From: Staphylotrichum longicolle
Lineage: Eukaryota > Ascomycota > Sordariomycetes > Sordariales > Chaetomiaceae
DNA length: 64,000 nucleotides
NCBI GenBank assembly: GCA_019096155.1
Contig: JAHCVI010000006.1
Coordinates: 1,612,001 to 1,676,000, forward strand
Direction: 5' to 3'
Shown here: one piece after another, positions 33,669 through 45,490 of the stretch
How positions within the stretch are numbered: position 1 is the first letter of the stretch
Layout of the letters: each line of letters begins with the position of its first letter
Program-made: the position numbers and the translations under genes
Notes under the pieces: model-generated
The model's database searches: none
Told to the model about the DNA's origin: nothing
Seen by the model: the letters and a program-made list of their open reading frames with translations, nothing else

Positions 33669-35747
33669 TCACATCCCCAACATGACATTCCCAAATCCAA
33701 AAGGATCTTGGCTAAACGGTGCCAACAAGCCCTGATAGTCCACCATGAACGCGTCCTGAAACAACAGACCTTCCGGTGACGGAAACCGCGTCGCCATCCC
33801 TTGTTCACTCCCCTGCAACAACGCCTTCGCAATGCCCCCTGTCTCGGGCGTCACAAACGGGAACAATACCGTCCAGTCAAAGTCTCTCGCAGCAGGATCC
33901 AACTCCCCCTCCGCACCACCCAGATGCTCCTCGCCAACACCAACACCACCACCACTCACTCCACTACCGTTCGCGCCAACCCCCAGCCCAAATCCCCCTC
34001 CAAACTCCGCCACCCTCCCCTGTTGGCCCCCGCTGCCCCTCAACCGAGCAAAACCCTGCCCCACGACTTTCGCCGATCCCCACATGTGCTGCAGCTGCTC
34101 CACCGCCGTGGTCAGCACATCCAGCCCCTCATTGGCGTCACGCGCGAGGGCGGGGATGCGCGACGCCTGCAGCAGCGCGGTGAAGGCCGTCCCGCTGTAC
34201 CAGCAGGTGATGGCCATCAGGAAGCGGGCGTCGCCGCGGGAGAGCACGTCGCGCAGGATGCGGGCGATGCAGGCGGCGGCGAGGATCGCGGGGGGAGGCG
34301 CCTGGGGCAGGTCGTGGGCGGTGCGGCGCAGGTGGAGGACGATGATGGTGGTCAGGTAGGGGAGGTGGAGCTGGTGGACGTCGCGGTCGAAGGCGTCGCT
34401 CTCGGTGCGGGCGCCCGAGATGGGGAGCTGCAGGTGCGGGGGCAGGGCGTGCACCCAGTCGGCGAGTTCCTGGCGGAGGTGGGTCGGGAAGGCGTCGCCC
34501 GGGCGGGAGAGGAACTTGGCGACGCGGCCGATGATGGCGCAGAGGGCGACGTAGTGGATGAAGATCTCGCCCTTGCGCTGCAGGCGCGGGTCCTGGGGGA
34601 AGTCGGCGAGGGAGGGCGGGGCGATGGTGCAGTCGGACGGGTCGATGATGCACGGTTTGGACTGGCACAGCGCGGTGAGGCGCTCCCGGGCGAAGGCGGT
34701 CCACCAGATGCGGCGGCGGAGGCTGAGGTGCAGAACGTCGCGGAGGGTGTGGCTCGGGCCGGGCTCGCGGTGGAGGTTCATTTGCTGGGCGTGGCGGATG
34801 AGGACCGAAGTCCACCACCAAGACGAGTGGCGGTGGGCGCGGGAGACGGCGCGCGGCGCCCACCAGTAGAAGAGGGAAAGGGCTTGTAAAGTGACGATGC
34901 CGCTGGCCTCCTCGTCGTTGTAGAAAATGGACGTTGCGCGTTTGTAGTAGGTGGCGGGCCCCTCGTGCGGGATCAGCGGCGGGCGAATGTGGCTGCCGGC
35001 GATGGCGAGGGCGTTTGCCAGCAAGGGCGAGCGCAGGGTGTCCTCGGTGATGCGGTCGACGTCGAGCACGGGACACCACGGGTAGCAGAACTCGACGTAG
35101 GTGTCGGCATAGATCTGCTGCAGCTCCTGCTGGCGCGCGTCCGAGAGGCTGTATCCGTACTCGAGCGTTGCTTCGAGCTCTTGCTGCTCCGCATCGGCAT
35201 GGGTTTCGGGTCCGTACACATTGAGGAATCCCGTGTCCACATCGCTGGGGTTGCTTCTCCACGTGGCCGCGCCCGTGATTAATTCTGTTGTGCTTTGTGG
35301 CGGCGAAGTCCTGGTGATGGGTGTTGGTTGTGGTGGTTGGCGATGTGGTGTTGGCTGGGCGGGTGTTGCTGCGGGGGGAAGAGCTGCAGCGGGCGGCGGT
35401 GGTGGAGGAGGAGGCGGAGGAGGCGCAGGAGCAGGCGCTCGCGGGGGAATTGTATCAACTCTACGGACGCTCGAATCGTCAGGAGTGGACGGCGACGGTG
35501 ATCGGGGCCGTGGTCGGCTGTCTTGGGTCGAGTGGGAGTGGGAGCGCTTCTTGCGCTTCGAGGGGCGCACGTTGCAGTCGGAGCCTGCGGAATAGCAGTT
35601 GGAGCACACGCCGAGTCCCTCGCTCGTTTTCCTCTGCAGGTCGCATTTGACCTTTTTTGCGTGGCACGGCGAGCACACCAGCTCGGCGCGTTTGCGCTTG
35701 GGCTGCTGGCTGTCGAAATGCAGAAAATCGCCCACGATTCCTGTCAT
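33669..35747 (-). CDS. Zn2Cys6 fungal transcription factor, probable cluster regulator
   Basis: Intronless, 692 residues. Zinc cluster cysteines 25, 28, 35, 48, 51 and 58 (CSPCHAKKVKCDL ... CSNCYSAGSDC), flanked by basic nuclear-import-like runs KRKR and KRKKR. A proline-rich linker with a long proline run follows, then the fungal transcription factor domain (YVEFCYPWCPVLDVDR, RRIWWTAFARERL), which resembles the AmdR/CtaF-type group. ATG 35747 was chosen because upstream in-frame sequence lacks domain character and MTGIVGDFLHFDSQQPKRKR is a natural start. It sits between BVMO 1 and the MFS transporter, so it is the prime candidate to regulate the catabolic cluster. Confidence 0.9.
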   Translation of the reverse strand: MTGIVGDFLHFDSQQPKRKRAELVCSPCHAKKVKCDLQRKTSEGLGVCSNCYSAGSDCNVRPSKRKKRSHSHSTQDSRPRPRSPSPSTPDDSSVRRVDTIPPRAPAPAPPPPPPPPPPPAAALPPAATPAQPTPHRQPPQPTPITRTSPPQSTTELITGAATWRSNPSDVDTGFLNVYGPETHADAEQQELEATLEYGYSLSDARQQELQQIYADTYVEFCYPWCPVLDVDRITEDTLRSPLLANALAIAGSHIRPPLIPHEGPATYYKRATSIFYNDEEASGIVTLQALSLFYWWAPRAVSRAHRHSSWWWTSVLIRHAQQMNLHREPGPSHTLRDVLHLSLRRRIWWTAFARERLTALCQSKPCIIDPSDCTIAPPSLADFPQDPRLQRKGEIFIHYVALCAIIGRVAKFLSRPGDAFPTHLRQELADWVHALPPHLQLPISGARTESDAFDRDVHQLHLPYLTTIIVLHLRRTAHDLPQAPPPAILAAACIARILRDVLSRGDARFLMAITCWYSGTAFTALLQASRIPALARDANEGLDVLTTAVEQLQHMWGSAKVVGQGFARLRGSGGQQGRVAEFGGGFGLGVGANGSGVSGGGVGVGEEHLGGAEGELDPAARDFDWTVLFPFVTPETGGIAKALLQGSEQGMATRFPSPEGLLFQDAFMVDYQGLLAPFSQDPFGFGNVMLGM

Positions 35748-36415
35748 GTTGGTTGCCAGTTGGCGCCAAAATGAGTGTGTTGATCCCAATAATTTGTGGT
35801 GTGTTACAGGGTCAGTGTCGGATCCGTGGACTCGGGTCGCTTCATGGATGCGAACAACCACATTCGGCCAAGGGCGGGTGCAGTGAAAGCAGTGAAAGGC
35901 GCATTCCATTGTGGCGCACACACGCCAAGTGCGGGGAAATTGGAGCTAAGCGCCCCCACTGTGGGGAAAGGCTTTTGGTCTTCCAGGGCTGTCCCAGCCA
36001 GTTTGACCTGGGGAGAGCTCGTGGGAGCTCCGATCGGCATCTGGGAAGGGCCGTCGAACGTTGCCTGGCGAGTCCAGCCTGCCAGCCGCAGAAGTGAAAA
36101 TTTACCCATCCATCCCTGCAGGCAGGCAGCAGCAGCTTCAGGCAAACCCAACCTTGCTCTCACTGAAATTGCAGGTTGTTTCCAAGGCACACAACAGATG
36201 CACAGAGCCCAACCATTCTGATATTAATCGGAGGCACATTATCAGTATCCTCCTCACTATTTACGATCTCCCATGACAAACCCAGCATGTCCCATCCCAA
36301 ACAGGAAAACAAGTTCTCAAAACTTGCTCCAGTTCCTGCCAAAACCAAATTCCCACATCTTCCCAATTGTCAACCAACCCAAACACACTGCGCGTCCAAC
36401 ATTCCAGATGATCTC
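35748..36415. other. Intergenic region, regulator promoter and MFS 3' side
   Basis: 668 bp, no supported gene. It contains the 5' flank of the minus-strand regulator and the 3' flank of the MFS transporter. Confidence 0.5.
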
Positions 36416-38162
36416 TTAGAGAATGTACCGGAACTGCGGATTCTTGCGATCCGTCGAGTCGTCCTCGTACGCATGGTCGAAGCCCTCCATGGTGCCCGCC
36501 TTGTCGCGCCGCCGATTGTCCCACACGCAGACAAACCGGTACGCGATGATCAGACCCGCAGCCACCAGCGACGTGATGAGCACGATGATGAAGCCGGGCG
36601 CATACCGCGGCGCGTCCTCGGCGTGGAAGGCAAGCGGGCCGACAAAGTTGCCTGTGCAGTGACGAGTTGATTAGCATGTTGCTTTGAGGATGACACCCAA
36701 GGCTCGCTTGTTGAGCGTCAGGAAGCACTTACCAATGCAGTATCCAATGTAGATGCCCGAGCTCGCAATCGACCGCTTGGTGTAGCCCGCCGTGTTGGCC
36801 ACGCCCAGACCCATGAGCACAGCATAGCCGGCACCGAGCGAGGGCAGGATGGTGGTGCCAAAGAGCAGGGCGCCCTTTTGTTCCAGCGGCAGCTTCCACA
36901 GCAAGAGACAGGCCAGCACCGTCCCCATCTGCGCTACAAAGATGATCCAGGTGCGGTTGTTCTTGTACTTGAAGGCCAGGTACGACGCTACCAGCATCAT
37001 GGTGCCCGAGTACGCGCCCGCGGGGCACAGGAGCAGCAGCGAGTTGAGCTGGCTGAAGCCGAAGCCCGAGATGATGATGGGGATGAAGGCCGAGATGGGT
37101 CCGTTGGCAATCATGCTAAGCAGCGAGACCGAGAAGAGCAGCCAGAACTTGATGTCCGTGGCCAGCTCCCACACCTGGTCCATCTTGTAGTGCGTGTTGC
37201 GGACGCCCGAGTTGTTGGTGCGCAGACGCGCCACGAGGATGTAGCGCTCGCGCTCGTTGAACCCCCGCGCGCGGATCGGGTCGGGAGGGAGCACGAAGAG
37301 CAGCACGATGCCCCAGGCCATGGTGAGGGCGCCGCCAAAGTAGTACATGTAGCGCCACGAGGAGACGCCGCCGCCGATGAGACCGAATCCGTAGTTGATG
37401 AGCGGGGAGAAGATCGAGACGTAGCCTGTGCAGCAGTACCAGATGCCCATGCGCATAGCTTGTTCTTGCTTCCGGTACCAAGACCCCTATTCATTCCCCA
37501 CCGGTTAGAAGAAAAGTCAAAAGGGTGGCAAATCCCAAACGTGGTTCTGTCTACTTACAATGATGAGCATGAACATGGGGCTGATGCCGCTCTCAAGGAC
37601 GCCAAGGAAGAACCGCTGGGCGTACACGCCCTGATAGTTGTGACACACGGTGGTCAGGATGAGGGTCAGACCCCAGAGCGTGACCGTGGCGGAAGCGACG
37701 CGCTCAACCGGGTATCTCTGGGCCAAAATCATGCAGGGGTAGGCGCCGATGATGAAGCCGAGATAGAAAATGGAGGCCATCCACGAGTAGCGGTTGCCCT
37801 GCATCAGACCGAGATCTGTCCGCAAGCCGAAGAGAGCCTTGTGGTCATTGTCAGCCTCGCCTCACACACCAAGACATGTCAAACCCAGAAGAGCCACTTA
37901 CAGCTTGCGAGATCATGGCCTTGTCGTAATATTGCAGCGTGTAGGTCATGCACATGATGGGCAGGAGCTTCCAGTCGACCTTGCGACGGAGCTTCTTCTC
38001 CTCCTCCTCGGTCCACTCTTGCTCGCCCGTGTAGTTGGCGAGGACCTTCATAGCCTCATCGGTGTGGACCGTGTCCATCTCGGGCTTGCTGGCCTCGACA
38101 TCGCGGCTGTTGTCCGACAGCTCGGCCGCCGTGACCTCGGGCTTCTCAGAAGACGACGACAT
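36416..38162 (-). CDS. MFS transporter of the anion:cation symporter (allantoate permease-like) family
   Basis: Read as complement(36416..36651, 36733..37486, 37559..37837, 37902..38162), 509 residues. Introns of 81, 72 and 64 bp keep frame (AMISQA/ALFGLR, FMLII/GSWYRKQEQ, GYCIG/NFVGPLAF). About twelve membrane segments; KVDWKLLPIMCMTYTLQYYDK is the typical first helix of Dal5-type carriers and SWYRKQEQAMRMGIWYC the usual central loop. The family takes up organic anions such as allantoate, nicotinate or vitamins, so it is a good uptake route for a carboxylated substrate of the cluster. Divergent from the metallo-beta-lactamase-fold gene. Confidence 0.9.
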
Positions 38163-39021
38163 GATGAAGTTGTGTTGACTCTGCCTCTGTCCAAAACTTT
38201 GCAGGAGGCAGGCGGTGCAGGATGAGGACAACTTGGACCTAGTCGAGTCCCAAAAACCGGTCCCTTGGGTCGATTTATGTAACCCTCTTCAAGGCCCCCC
38301 TGGCGGTGAGCTCGACGTCGTCCCGGGATGGCTGTTGGGAGGGAAATCCTGGCAGCGTGTGGCAGAGTGTGGGGAAAACACGGGGTAGAGAGTCTAATGC
38401 TGTCACCTGGGCGTGCTAATGCTGCGAGACGGAGGGCCGGGTACCAAAGTTGCTGCGGTGATGCACGACGACGCGTCCGGCAGACATCTGTGGTTTGTTG
38501 AGGCCGTCAGGGCTGAACCCGTATCTCATGCAAGCAAGCTCGATCTCGCCGCCGGTCCAGACTTACACACCACAACCCTGCCCGGCCCCAAGACTCTAGT
38601 GGACGTAGTCCTTGGCAGGTTATACCCGAATGAGATATCCGGGGTCGCCGAAAGATAGCCCATTGCCGGGTCTCAAAGCGCACCGGCGCGGCATGCGGAG
38701 CAGCATGCGGAGCAACATGCGGGGTTCCCGGGGTTCCCTGTCCAACTAACACACCCCAAGGAGCGCCAGAGCGGAGTCGATGCCCCCAGCTACCCCGCGA
38801 GTCGGAGCGCCGAACTGGATCCGGCAATGATGGACTGGTGAGGCCGGCCCATGATCGTTTGTTAGCATTGAGTCGATACTATTTGCCTTGGCTCGACTCA
38901 AAATTCCACGAAGTGCGTTATGGGTTCTGAAAGTCGCAGACTTGTCGTACACCATCCAGCAACACATTGAGACGTCCAAGTGTCCCAACAAGAAATCCGA
39001 CCCCCAGCAGGAAGAAGAAAA
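38163..39021. other. Divergent region between MFS transporter and MBL-fold hydrolase
   Basis: 859 bp, no supported gene. Includes a small 12-bp tandem repeat at 38691-38724. Confidence 0.5.
38691..38724. repeat. 12-bp tandem repeat
   Basis: GCATGCGGAGCA occurs twice in tandem (38691-38702, 38703-38714), followed by a partial third copy. The unit contains the palindrome GCATGC. Confidence 0.65.
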
Positions 39022-40224
39022 ATGAGTGCCGGCACACCTCCTGTTCAGCTGCCTGCGGGCCAACAAACCATAACAGTGAAACTAATCAACCCCGTCAACT
39101 TTGGGCCGGCGATCCTCAAGCGATTCATGGGCCCCGACGTGCCCGGGCTCGAGACATTCAAGGATTCACCCTCGTTTTCCTTCCTGCTGGAGCATCCCTC
39201 AGGACGCAAGCTGGTGTTTGACTTGGGCATCCGGAAGGACTACATGAACCACTCCCCAAAGATTGCCAACTATCTCCCCACAACAAACTACACCATCGAC
39301 GTGTCCAAGAATGTGGCCGAGATCCTTGAGGAAGGCGGTGTGAAGCCCGGCGAGATCGAAGGGGTCATCTGGAGGTGAGTGAGACACTTGGCATTCAATG
39401 GCTCGAGTCATTGCGGCTGACCTGGGCTGTGAACAGCCACTGGCACTGGGACCACATTGGAGACCCGTCCTCATTTCCCCCCACCACAAACCTGATTGTT
39501 GGCCCTGGGTTCAAGAAGGCAATGCTCCCGGGCTTTCCGGCGAACCCAGACTCTCCCCTGCTGGAAAGCGATTGGGCGTAAGTCTTTAGGGAACCGTGGG
39601 CCGTCACAGTAGAGCTCACATTGCTGCAGAGGGCGCGAGCTCGTTGAAGTCGACTGCACTGGGGAGCGGTCACTCACCATTGGAGGCTTTCAAGCCTATG
39701 ACTACTTTGGCGATGGATCCTTCTACCTGCTCGACAGCCCCGGACACGCGGTAGGCCACCTGTGCGGCCTGGCGCGCACCACGAGCAGCCCGGACACCTT
39801 CGTGTTGCTCGGTGGCGACGTTTGCCACTACGCGGGCATCCTGAGACCCTCTGTTCATCTGCCGGTGCCGGACACCATCACGCCACATCCGTGCCACCCC
39901 ATGGGGACCGGATCGCTGTGCCCCGGCCACGCCTGGGAAGAGCTCCAAAAGTCACGGGGCCGCGAGGCTACAGACACGCTCTATGACATGACCTTTGGCG
40001 CAGATATTCCCCTGGCCACCCGCACCGTGGGCAAGCTGCAGGAGTTGGATTGCTTGGAGAATGTGCTGGTGATTATTGCGCACGATTCGACAGTTAGAGA
40101 CAGGGCGCCTCACTTTCCCGAGAGTCTGAACGACTGGAAGGAAAAGGGGCTGGGGGAGAAGGTGAGGTGGGCGTTTTTGCGGGACTTGGAGGTCTACTGG
40201 AAGTCAAAGGGTCTTCATGCCTAG
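39022..40224 (+). CDS. Metallo-beta-lactamase-fold hydrolase (lactonase-like)
   Basis: Read as join(39022..39374, 39437..39577, 39630..40224), 362 residues. Introns of 62 and 52 bp. The first joins VIWS to the metal motif HWHWDHIGD (H119, H121, D123, H124), so the metal site exists only after splicing. LLDSPGHAVGHLCG and GGDVCHYAG supply further metal ligands. The quorum-quenching-type lactonases and related hydrolases share this layout. In a cluster with two BVMOs, hydrolysing a lactone is an attractive role, but this is inference. Confidence 0.88.
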
Positions 40225-40806
40225 AGTGTGCTAGTCTCGGTAGTTGTAGCCAAGAACAGGAGGGATAACCATGTACGCTACACCTTGTCGGTATTTATCG
40301 ATCATTGCCGTTACCTCCAGTGTCTCTTCCTAAAACGTATATGCCATATTCCAGCTGAACGGCGCGTCGGCATCGGCATTCAGGCTTTCCCGACTTGCCC
40401 AAGCGTTCACGTCGGTGCCGGCTATGTCCGCTTTGGGATAACCGGCTCCGTGATGGAGGGTCGCGATGTCGGGGGGTTGGATGGCGGGGACAAGGGGGGG
40501 TGTGGAGAAGCCCCCTGCCTTCGTTCCCCATGGGGAATCCTACACACTTGGGGAAATGGGACAACCCCGCATTGCCCTGGAGAAATAATTTGAAATCCCG
40601 GTGTTTGCCGTTGAGTGCCCCTCCACAAGCGACACAACATCACACACATTGCACGGCAGACACGGCACAGGGCCAGGAGCTTCACTCACGACGGGCAGGT
40701 CATAATCATCTTTCACCCGCGAACATTGCACAGTTGAGGCACGTTCACAATCACAATACTCTCAACCCTCCTCCGATACCCCGAGCCCACCCAAGACTCA
40801 GCAACT
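40225..40806. other. Intergenic region, BVMO 2 promoter
   Basis: 582 bp, no supported gene. The last 150 bp are C/A-rich as in fungal leaders. Confidence 0.5.
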
Positions 40807-42493
40807 ATGTCGGCCTTTAAAGAGGCGAACAAGGATCTGGACTACGATGTCCTTATCATCGGTGCTGGTCTGAGCGGTCTCTACAGCCTCCACAGGATAC
40901 GACAACTGGGGTTGCGAGTCAAGGTGCTGGAGGCTGGCGAGGCAGAAGGCGGCACATGGTTCTGGTACGTCTTTTACCCATGAAACCCTGGAAAGTTTCA
41001 ACAGACCGCTAACATCATTCCCCCACAGGAACCGCTATCCCGGCGCCCGCTTCGACTCGGAGAGCTATTCCTACATCTTCTCATTCTCGCAAGAGCTGCT
41101 CGATGAGTGGGACTGGACCGAGCACTTCTCCCCACAACCTGAAACCCTCAAGTACATCCAGTATTTCACCAAGAAGTTTGATCTCAAGAATGATATTCAG
41201 TTCGACACGCGGATCAAGTCGGCACACTTCCAGACCTCCAGCAACAGCTGGCTTCTCACCGACGAGAATGGCCGCACATATTCGTCTCGGTACATCATCA
41301 CAGCCATGGGCATTCTCAACCAGCCCACCCTCCCCGTCATCGAAGGTGTCCACGACTTCAAGGGCCAGGCGTGGCACACGGCTCGGTGGCCCGCGGATCA
41401 CTCGGCTCTCGAGGGCAAGCGCGTGGGCATCATTGGCACCGGCGCCACCGCTATTCAGACCATTCAGGAGATCTACAAGATGTGCGGCACCCTGACCGTC
41501 TTCCAGCGGACACCAAACTGGACGGCACCGCTGCGCAACACCAAGATCACCCCTGAAGAGATGGCCGACATCCGGCGGCGGTATCCCACCATCTTCCAAC
41601 AGTGTCTCGAGTCGTACTCTTGCTTCATCCATGTCACCGACAGCCGCAAGACCACCGATCTCCCCCGCGAGGAGCTCATCGCCCACTGGGAGGAGCTCTT
41701 CCAGCAGCCCGGCTTTGCCAAGGTCCTCAGCGTGTCGTCGGACGTGGCGTTTGACCGCGAGGCCAACAAGCTCTACAGCGAGTTCCACGCCAACAAGATC
41801 CGCGCGCGCATCAACGACCCCGTGCTGGCCGAGAAGCTGATCCCCAAAAACCACGGCTTTGGCACGCGGCGCGTGCCGCTCGAGAGCGGCTACTACGAGG
41901 CCTTCAACGAGCCGCACGTCAAGCTCGTCGATCTGCACGAGACGCCCATCGAGCGCATCACAGAGAAGGGCATCAAGACGAGCGACCAAGAGCACGAGTT
42001 CGACGTGCTGATCTACGCGACCGGGTTCGACGCCGTCACGGGCTCCTTTGGAGCCGTCGACTTCCAGGGCGTCGGCGGGCAGAAGCTCAAGGAGACATGG
42101 AGCAACGGCATCCAGACCTTCCTCGGCCTGACGGTCAAGGACTTCCCCAACATGTTCATGATCATGGGCCCCCACCAGATGTTTGGCAACATCCCGCGCA
42201 GCATCGAGTACGCGGTCGACTGGGTGGCCGACTTCATCGAGTACGCGCGCGACAACAACGTGCAGTGCATCCAGCCGACGCAGGAGAAGATGGACGGCTG
42301 GTACAAGCACGTCGAGAAGCTGGGCGAGGGGCTGCTGGCAAACGAGGTCGACTCGTGGATGACGGGCGTGAACAAGAACCTGGCGACGAAGCAGAAGAGG
42401 TCGCTGACGCGGTACAATGGGCCGGCGCCGGGGTACAGGAAGGAGTGCGACGCCGTCAAGGCGAGGAATTATTCTGATTTTGTAATGAGTTAG
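40807..42493 (+). CDS. Baeyer-Villiger monooxygenase, cyclohexanone-monooxygenase-like (BVMO 2)
   Basis: Read as join(40807..40964, 41029..42493), 540 residues, one 64-bp intron joining GGTWFW to NRYPGARFD. FAD motif IGAGLSGL (from residue 18), fingerprint FKGQAWHTARWP (163-174), NADPH motif GTGATAIQTI, and the FMIMGPHQMFGN block. Length and WNRYPGARFDSESYSY fit class I BVMOs such as cyclohexanone and cyclopentadecanone monooxygenases. Reaction: ketone + NADPH + O2 to ester or lactone. It is only distantly related to BVMO 1 in this window, so the two probably act on different substrates or steps. Confidence 0.93.
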
Positions 42494-42839
42494 AGCCGCG
42501 AATAGGGGTTATGGAACTTTAGATATCGCAAATCACAAGGTTGTAAAAGATCGTTCTGGGTGATTCAAAGCTGTGGTTTTGCTTGTGAGAAGGTAAGTGG
42601 TTATGACCAGTGGAATAATACTTACAGAGAGTTCCGGGGACAAACTTTCAACAACCCCCCCCAAAAAACAGAAATAAGTGATGGTAAGGCAGTGACACGA
42701 CGGCAGTTTGTCCAAGTAAAGTACCGTGGTGCGTGGGCGGTTGATGTGCTTCTACGGCTCCTTACAGACTACAACGAAATCATGCAAGTACTTGATCTTC
42801 ATTCATCAGTCATAATCATAGCGATCATCACTCATAAAT
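42494..42839. other. Short convergent intergenic region
   Basis: 346 bp between the 3' ends of BVMO 2 and the esterase. No gene seen; likely carries both polyadenylation regions. Confidence 0.5.
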
Positions 42840-43897
42840 CTACTCGGTCTTAATCTCAAACACACCCATCGCCTTGGGCTTGCCCAGCGCCCAAAGAATC
42901 CCATCATCAATAACCTGATCCCACCGCTTGCACTCCGACAGCGCATCCCCGTATCTCCTGAACCCATGCGGCACACCCCTGAACAGGTTCACATCGGTCG
43001 GCACCCCGGCCTCGGTCAGCAGCTTGGCAAACAACAGTCCCTCGTCCCTCAACGGATCATTGCCCGCCACGCCAAACACAGTCGGCGGCAGCCCCCTGAC
43101 CTGCTCAACAGTCGCATTGCCCGGATTCATCCTCGTATCCGTCACATCGGGCGCCTCCACCTTCAGCAAGTCCATGAACAACCTGCACACCGCCCGCGGC
43201 AGCACCGGCGCGTCCTTGCACGTCTCCCACGACGACACCTCCACCCCCTTCAGCTTGGCCATCTGCGGCGCGTAGCAATCGATGTGCACCACTGCCGGGA
43301 TCATCAGCACCAAGCCCGCGATGGGCGGCCTCCCCCGTGCCACGCGGCCCAGGTTCATCTCGAGCGCGAGCGACGCCGTCAGGTACGCGCCGGCCGAGAT
43401 GCCGCCGACCACGACGCGCGACGGATCCCCGCCCACGGCGGCCATGTTGTCGTGCAGCCAGGCGAACGCGTCCTCGACGTCGTCCCACGCCGTCGGGTAC
43501 GCGTGCTCCGGCGTGTGGCGGTAGTTGACGTTGAGGACGAGCACGCCCGTGCTGAGCGCGACGCGCGCGCAGGCGGCGTCCTCCGAGGCGAGCGTGCCGA
43601 AGAGGAAGCCGCCGCCGTGCAGGTGCACGTAGACGGGGAGCGGGTCGGCGGGGGGCTTGTCGAGGGGGCGGTAGGTGCGCGCCTCGATGTGGGCGCCGTC
43701 GCGGGTGGGGATGGCGTGCGTGCGGATTTGGAGCTGCGGGGCGAGGGTTGTCATGGCCTCGGCCGAGACGGAATCGCGGAGGGCGTTGGTCGCGGCTTTG
43801 CGCTCGGCGACGCTGAGGCCCGGGGCCGGCGCCGGAGGGTCGCCTCGAGGGCGAGCCACTCGGCGCTGGGGCCGCCGTACGAGGAAAAGTCGCACAT
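42840..43897 (-). CDS. HSL-type alpha/beta hydrolase (esterase), with an apparent one-base frameshift near its start
   Basis: The main frame (42840 to about 43845) has oxyanion-hole HGGGFLFGT, nucleophile elbow GGISAGAYL, an Asp in VAGNDPLRDEG and a His in GVPHGFRRYG: a complete hormone-sensitive-lipase-type esterase. The expected N-terminus, MCDFSSYGGPSAEWLALE from ATG 43897, is in another frame. The two meet near 43840-43848, where a missing base (GAGGC-GACCC) would join ALEA to DPPAPAPGLSVAE. No intron can bridge it. The main frame itself has no ATG until 43757 (MTTLAPQ). Either the gene is damaged, translation starts late, or the assembly lacks a base. Role in the cluster: hydrolysis of esters made by the BVMOs. 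Confidence 0.8.
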
Positions 43898-44594
43898 GGT
43901 GGGTTGGTGTGGTGGGTGGGTGTGGCGTTTGCTACCTAGGGGGCTGGTGGTGGTGGTGTGGCACACTGGAAAGGGGTTATCGTTCGTCTCGTGAATGTCA
44001 AGCATTCGCCGATGTCGTAAACCTCAACGTGGTTGAGATCATTGGGAGCTGCGAACTGCCAAGCGCGAGATGTGTTCCAGAAATGATGCCTCGGCATTGT
44101 TGGTCGGCACCTTGCATCCGCGCCTGACGCGGCTTGCATCCTCTGTCCCACATCGAACAAAGCCGATGAACTGGTGTCGCTGACGGCGCTGGCTCCGGTG
44201 TGGGGAAGTGCAACGCGAGTGGAGGGGAGCATGCGACGGGTGGAGTCAGGGGTAAGCGGCTATCCTCATAGAGGATTACCGAACGACAGGGGGTATCACA
44301 CCCATCAACCCCTCCTTGTCCGGGGTGAAGATGCAGAAACCGCCAACCGGCATTCCTCCCAGCTCGTTGTGACCACACGTGCAGAACCCATGCATCGGCG
44401 CCCCACTGCCGCTCGGCCGTCTGGTCCCACAGCCTCGGCCACGGCCCCGGATGCCGTGCACCCCCGCCGCGGTAATCGTGAACTGGAACTTGGAGTCTTG
44501 GACTGGCGCCTAGATATCGCACAGCTCTCCAACTCTCCCGGGGGTTGCTGAGCTGAGTCGATCGCATCAACCCCGACACCACCATCATCCAATC
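43898..44594. promoter_or_regulatory. Divergent region between esterase and SDR
   Basis: 697 bp between opposite starts, no supported gene. Likely holds both promoters; no operator identified. Confidence 0.45.
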
Positions 44595-45490
44595 ATGTCA
44601 GACATTCCTGTCGACCCGCCCTCCCGCTCCCTCCGGGGCCGCGTCGCCATCGTCACCGGCGCCGGCAGCGAGGGTGATGGCATCGGAAATGGCCGCGCCA
44701 TCAGCATCCTGCTGGCCGAGGACGGCTGCAATGTCATTGGTGTCGACATGAATTTAGACTGGGCCAACCGGACGGCCGAGATGGCCAACAGCAAGTCCGG
44801 CCGTGGCACCGTCATTGCCACTAAGGCGACGTCACAAAGGCAGCCGACTGCGAGGCTGCCGTGCAGCTTGCCCTGGAGAAGTTTGGCAGGCTCGACATCC
44901 TGGTCAACAACGTCGGGATAGGGCGCCGCCGGTACTGCTGTTGAGGTGGACATGGAGCAGTGGGCCAAGGGCTGGAGATCAACGTGTCAAGCATGGTGCA
45001 GATGACCAAGTTCGCCGTGCCGGCCATGGCGCGAAATGAGGGCGAGACAAGAGGGTCCATCATCAACATGGGCAGCGTGGCCGGGCTGAAGGGGGCACGC
45101 CACATCTCCTGTACCCGACGAGCAAGGGTGCCGTGGTGAATATGACAAGAGCGATGGCGGCTCACCACGCTAAGGATGGGATCAGGGTCAACTGCGTGTG
45201 CCCAGGGGTATGTGAAACCTGCAACGTTGAAATGATGCGAGACTGACAGCCTGCAGATGCTTTACACGCCCATGATGTACGCCAAGGGCATGAGCGACGA
45301 GGCTCGGGCAGCGAGGAAAGCAAGGAGTCTTCTCGGCACCGAGGGCAACGGATGGGATGCGGCTTGTGCAGTGGTGTTTCTCGCGTCGGACCACTCGAGG
45401 TGGATCACCGGGCTGATCATGCCTGTCGACGCTGGCACCACGGCTGCCGTTGGGATTGGCATGACAAAGGCTGCAAGTGTCAACGGTTAA
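44595..45490 (+). pseudogene. Short-chain dehydrogenase/reductase with four single-base frameshifts at G-runs
   Basis: All SDR parts are present but spread over frames: cofactor motif VTGAGSEGDGIGNGRA, then DVTKAADCEAAVQLALEKFGRLDILVNNVG, catalytic YPTSKGAVVN, and after an intron (45208-45256) MLYTPMMYAKGM to VDAGTT. Breaks lie near 44825 (AAGG, one G short), 44921 (GGG, one G too many), 44969 (GGG, one short) and 45091 (GGGGG, one short). All are in G-runs, and codons between them are otherwise intact. This is either a young pseudogene or a patch of homopolymer errors. It is divergent from the frameshifted esterase. Confidence 0.82.

Noticed and set aside
33801..34889. 362-residue plus-strand open frame inside the Zn2Cys6 regulator
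   Set aside because: Antisense to an intact regulator; composition is Gly/Glu/Arg biased.
36878..37957. 359-residue plus-strand open frame over the MFS transporter
   Set aside because: Crosses the transporter's introns on the other strand and has no domain.
41081..42310. 409-residue minus-strand open frame over BVMO 2
   Set aside because: Same antisense effect; leucine/valine-rich without family features.
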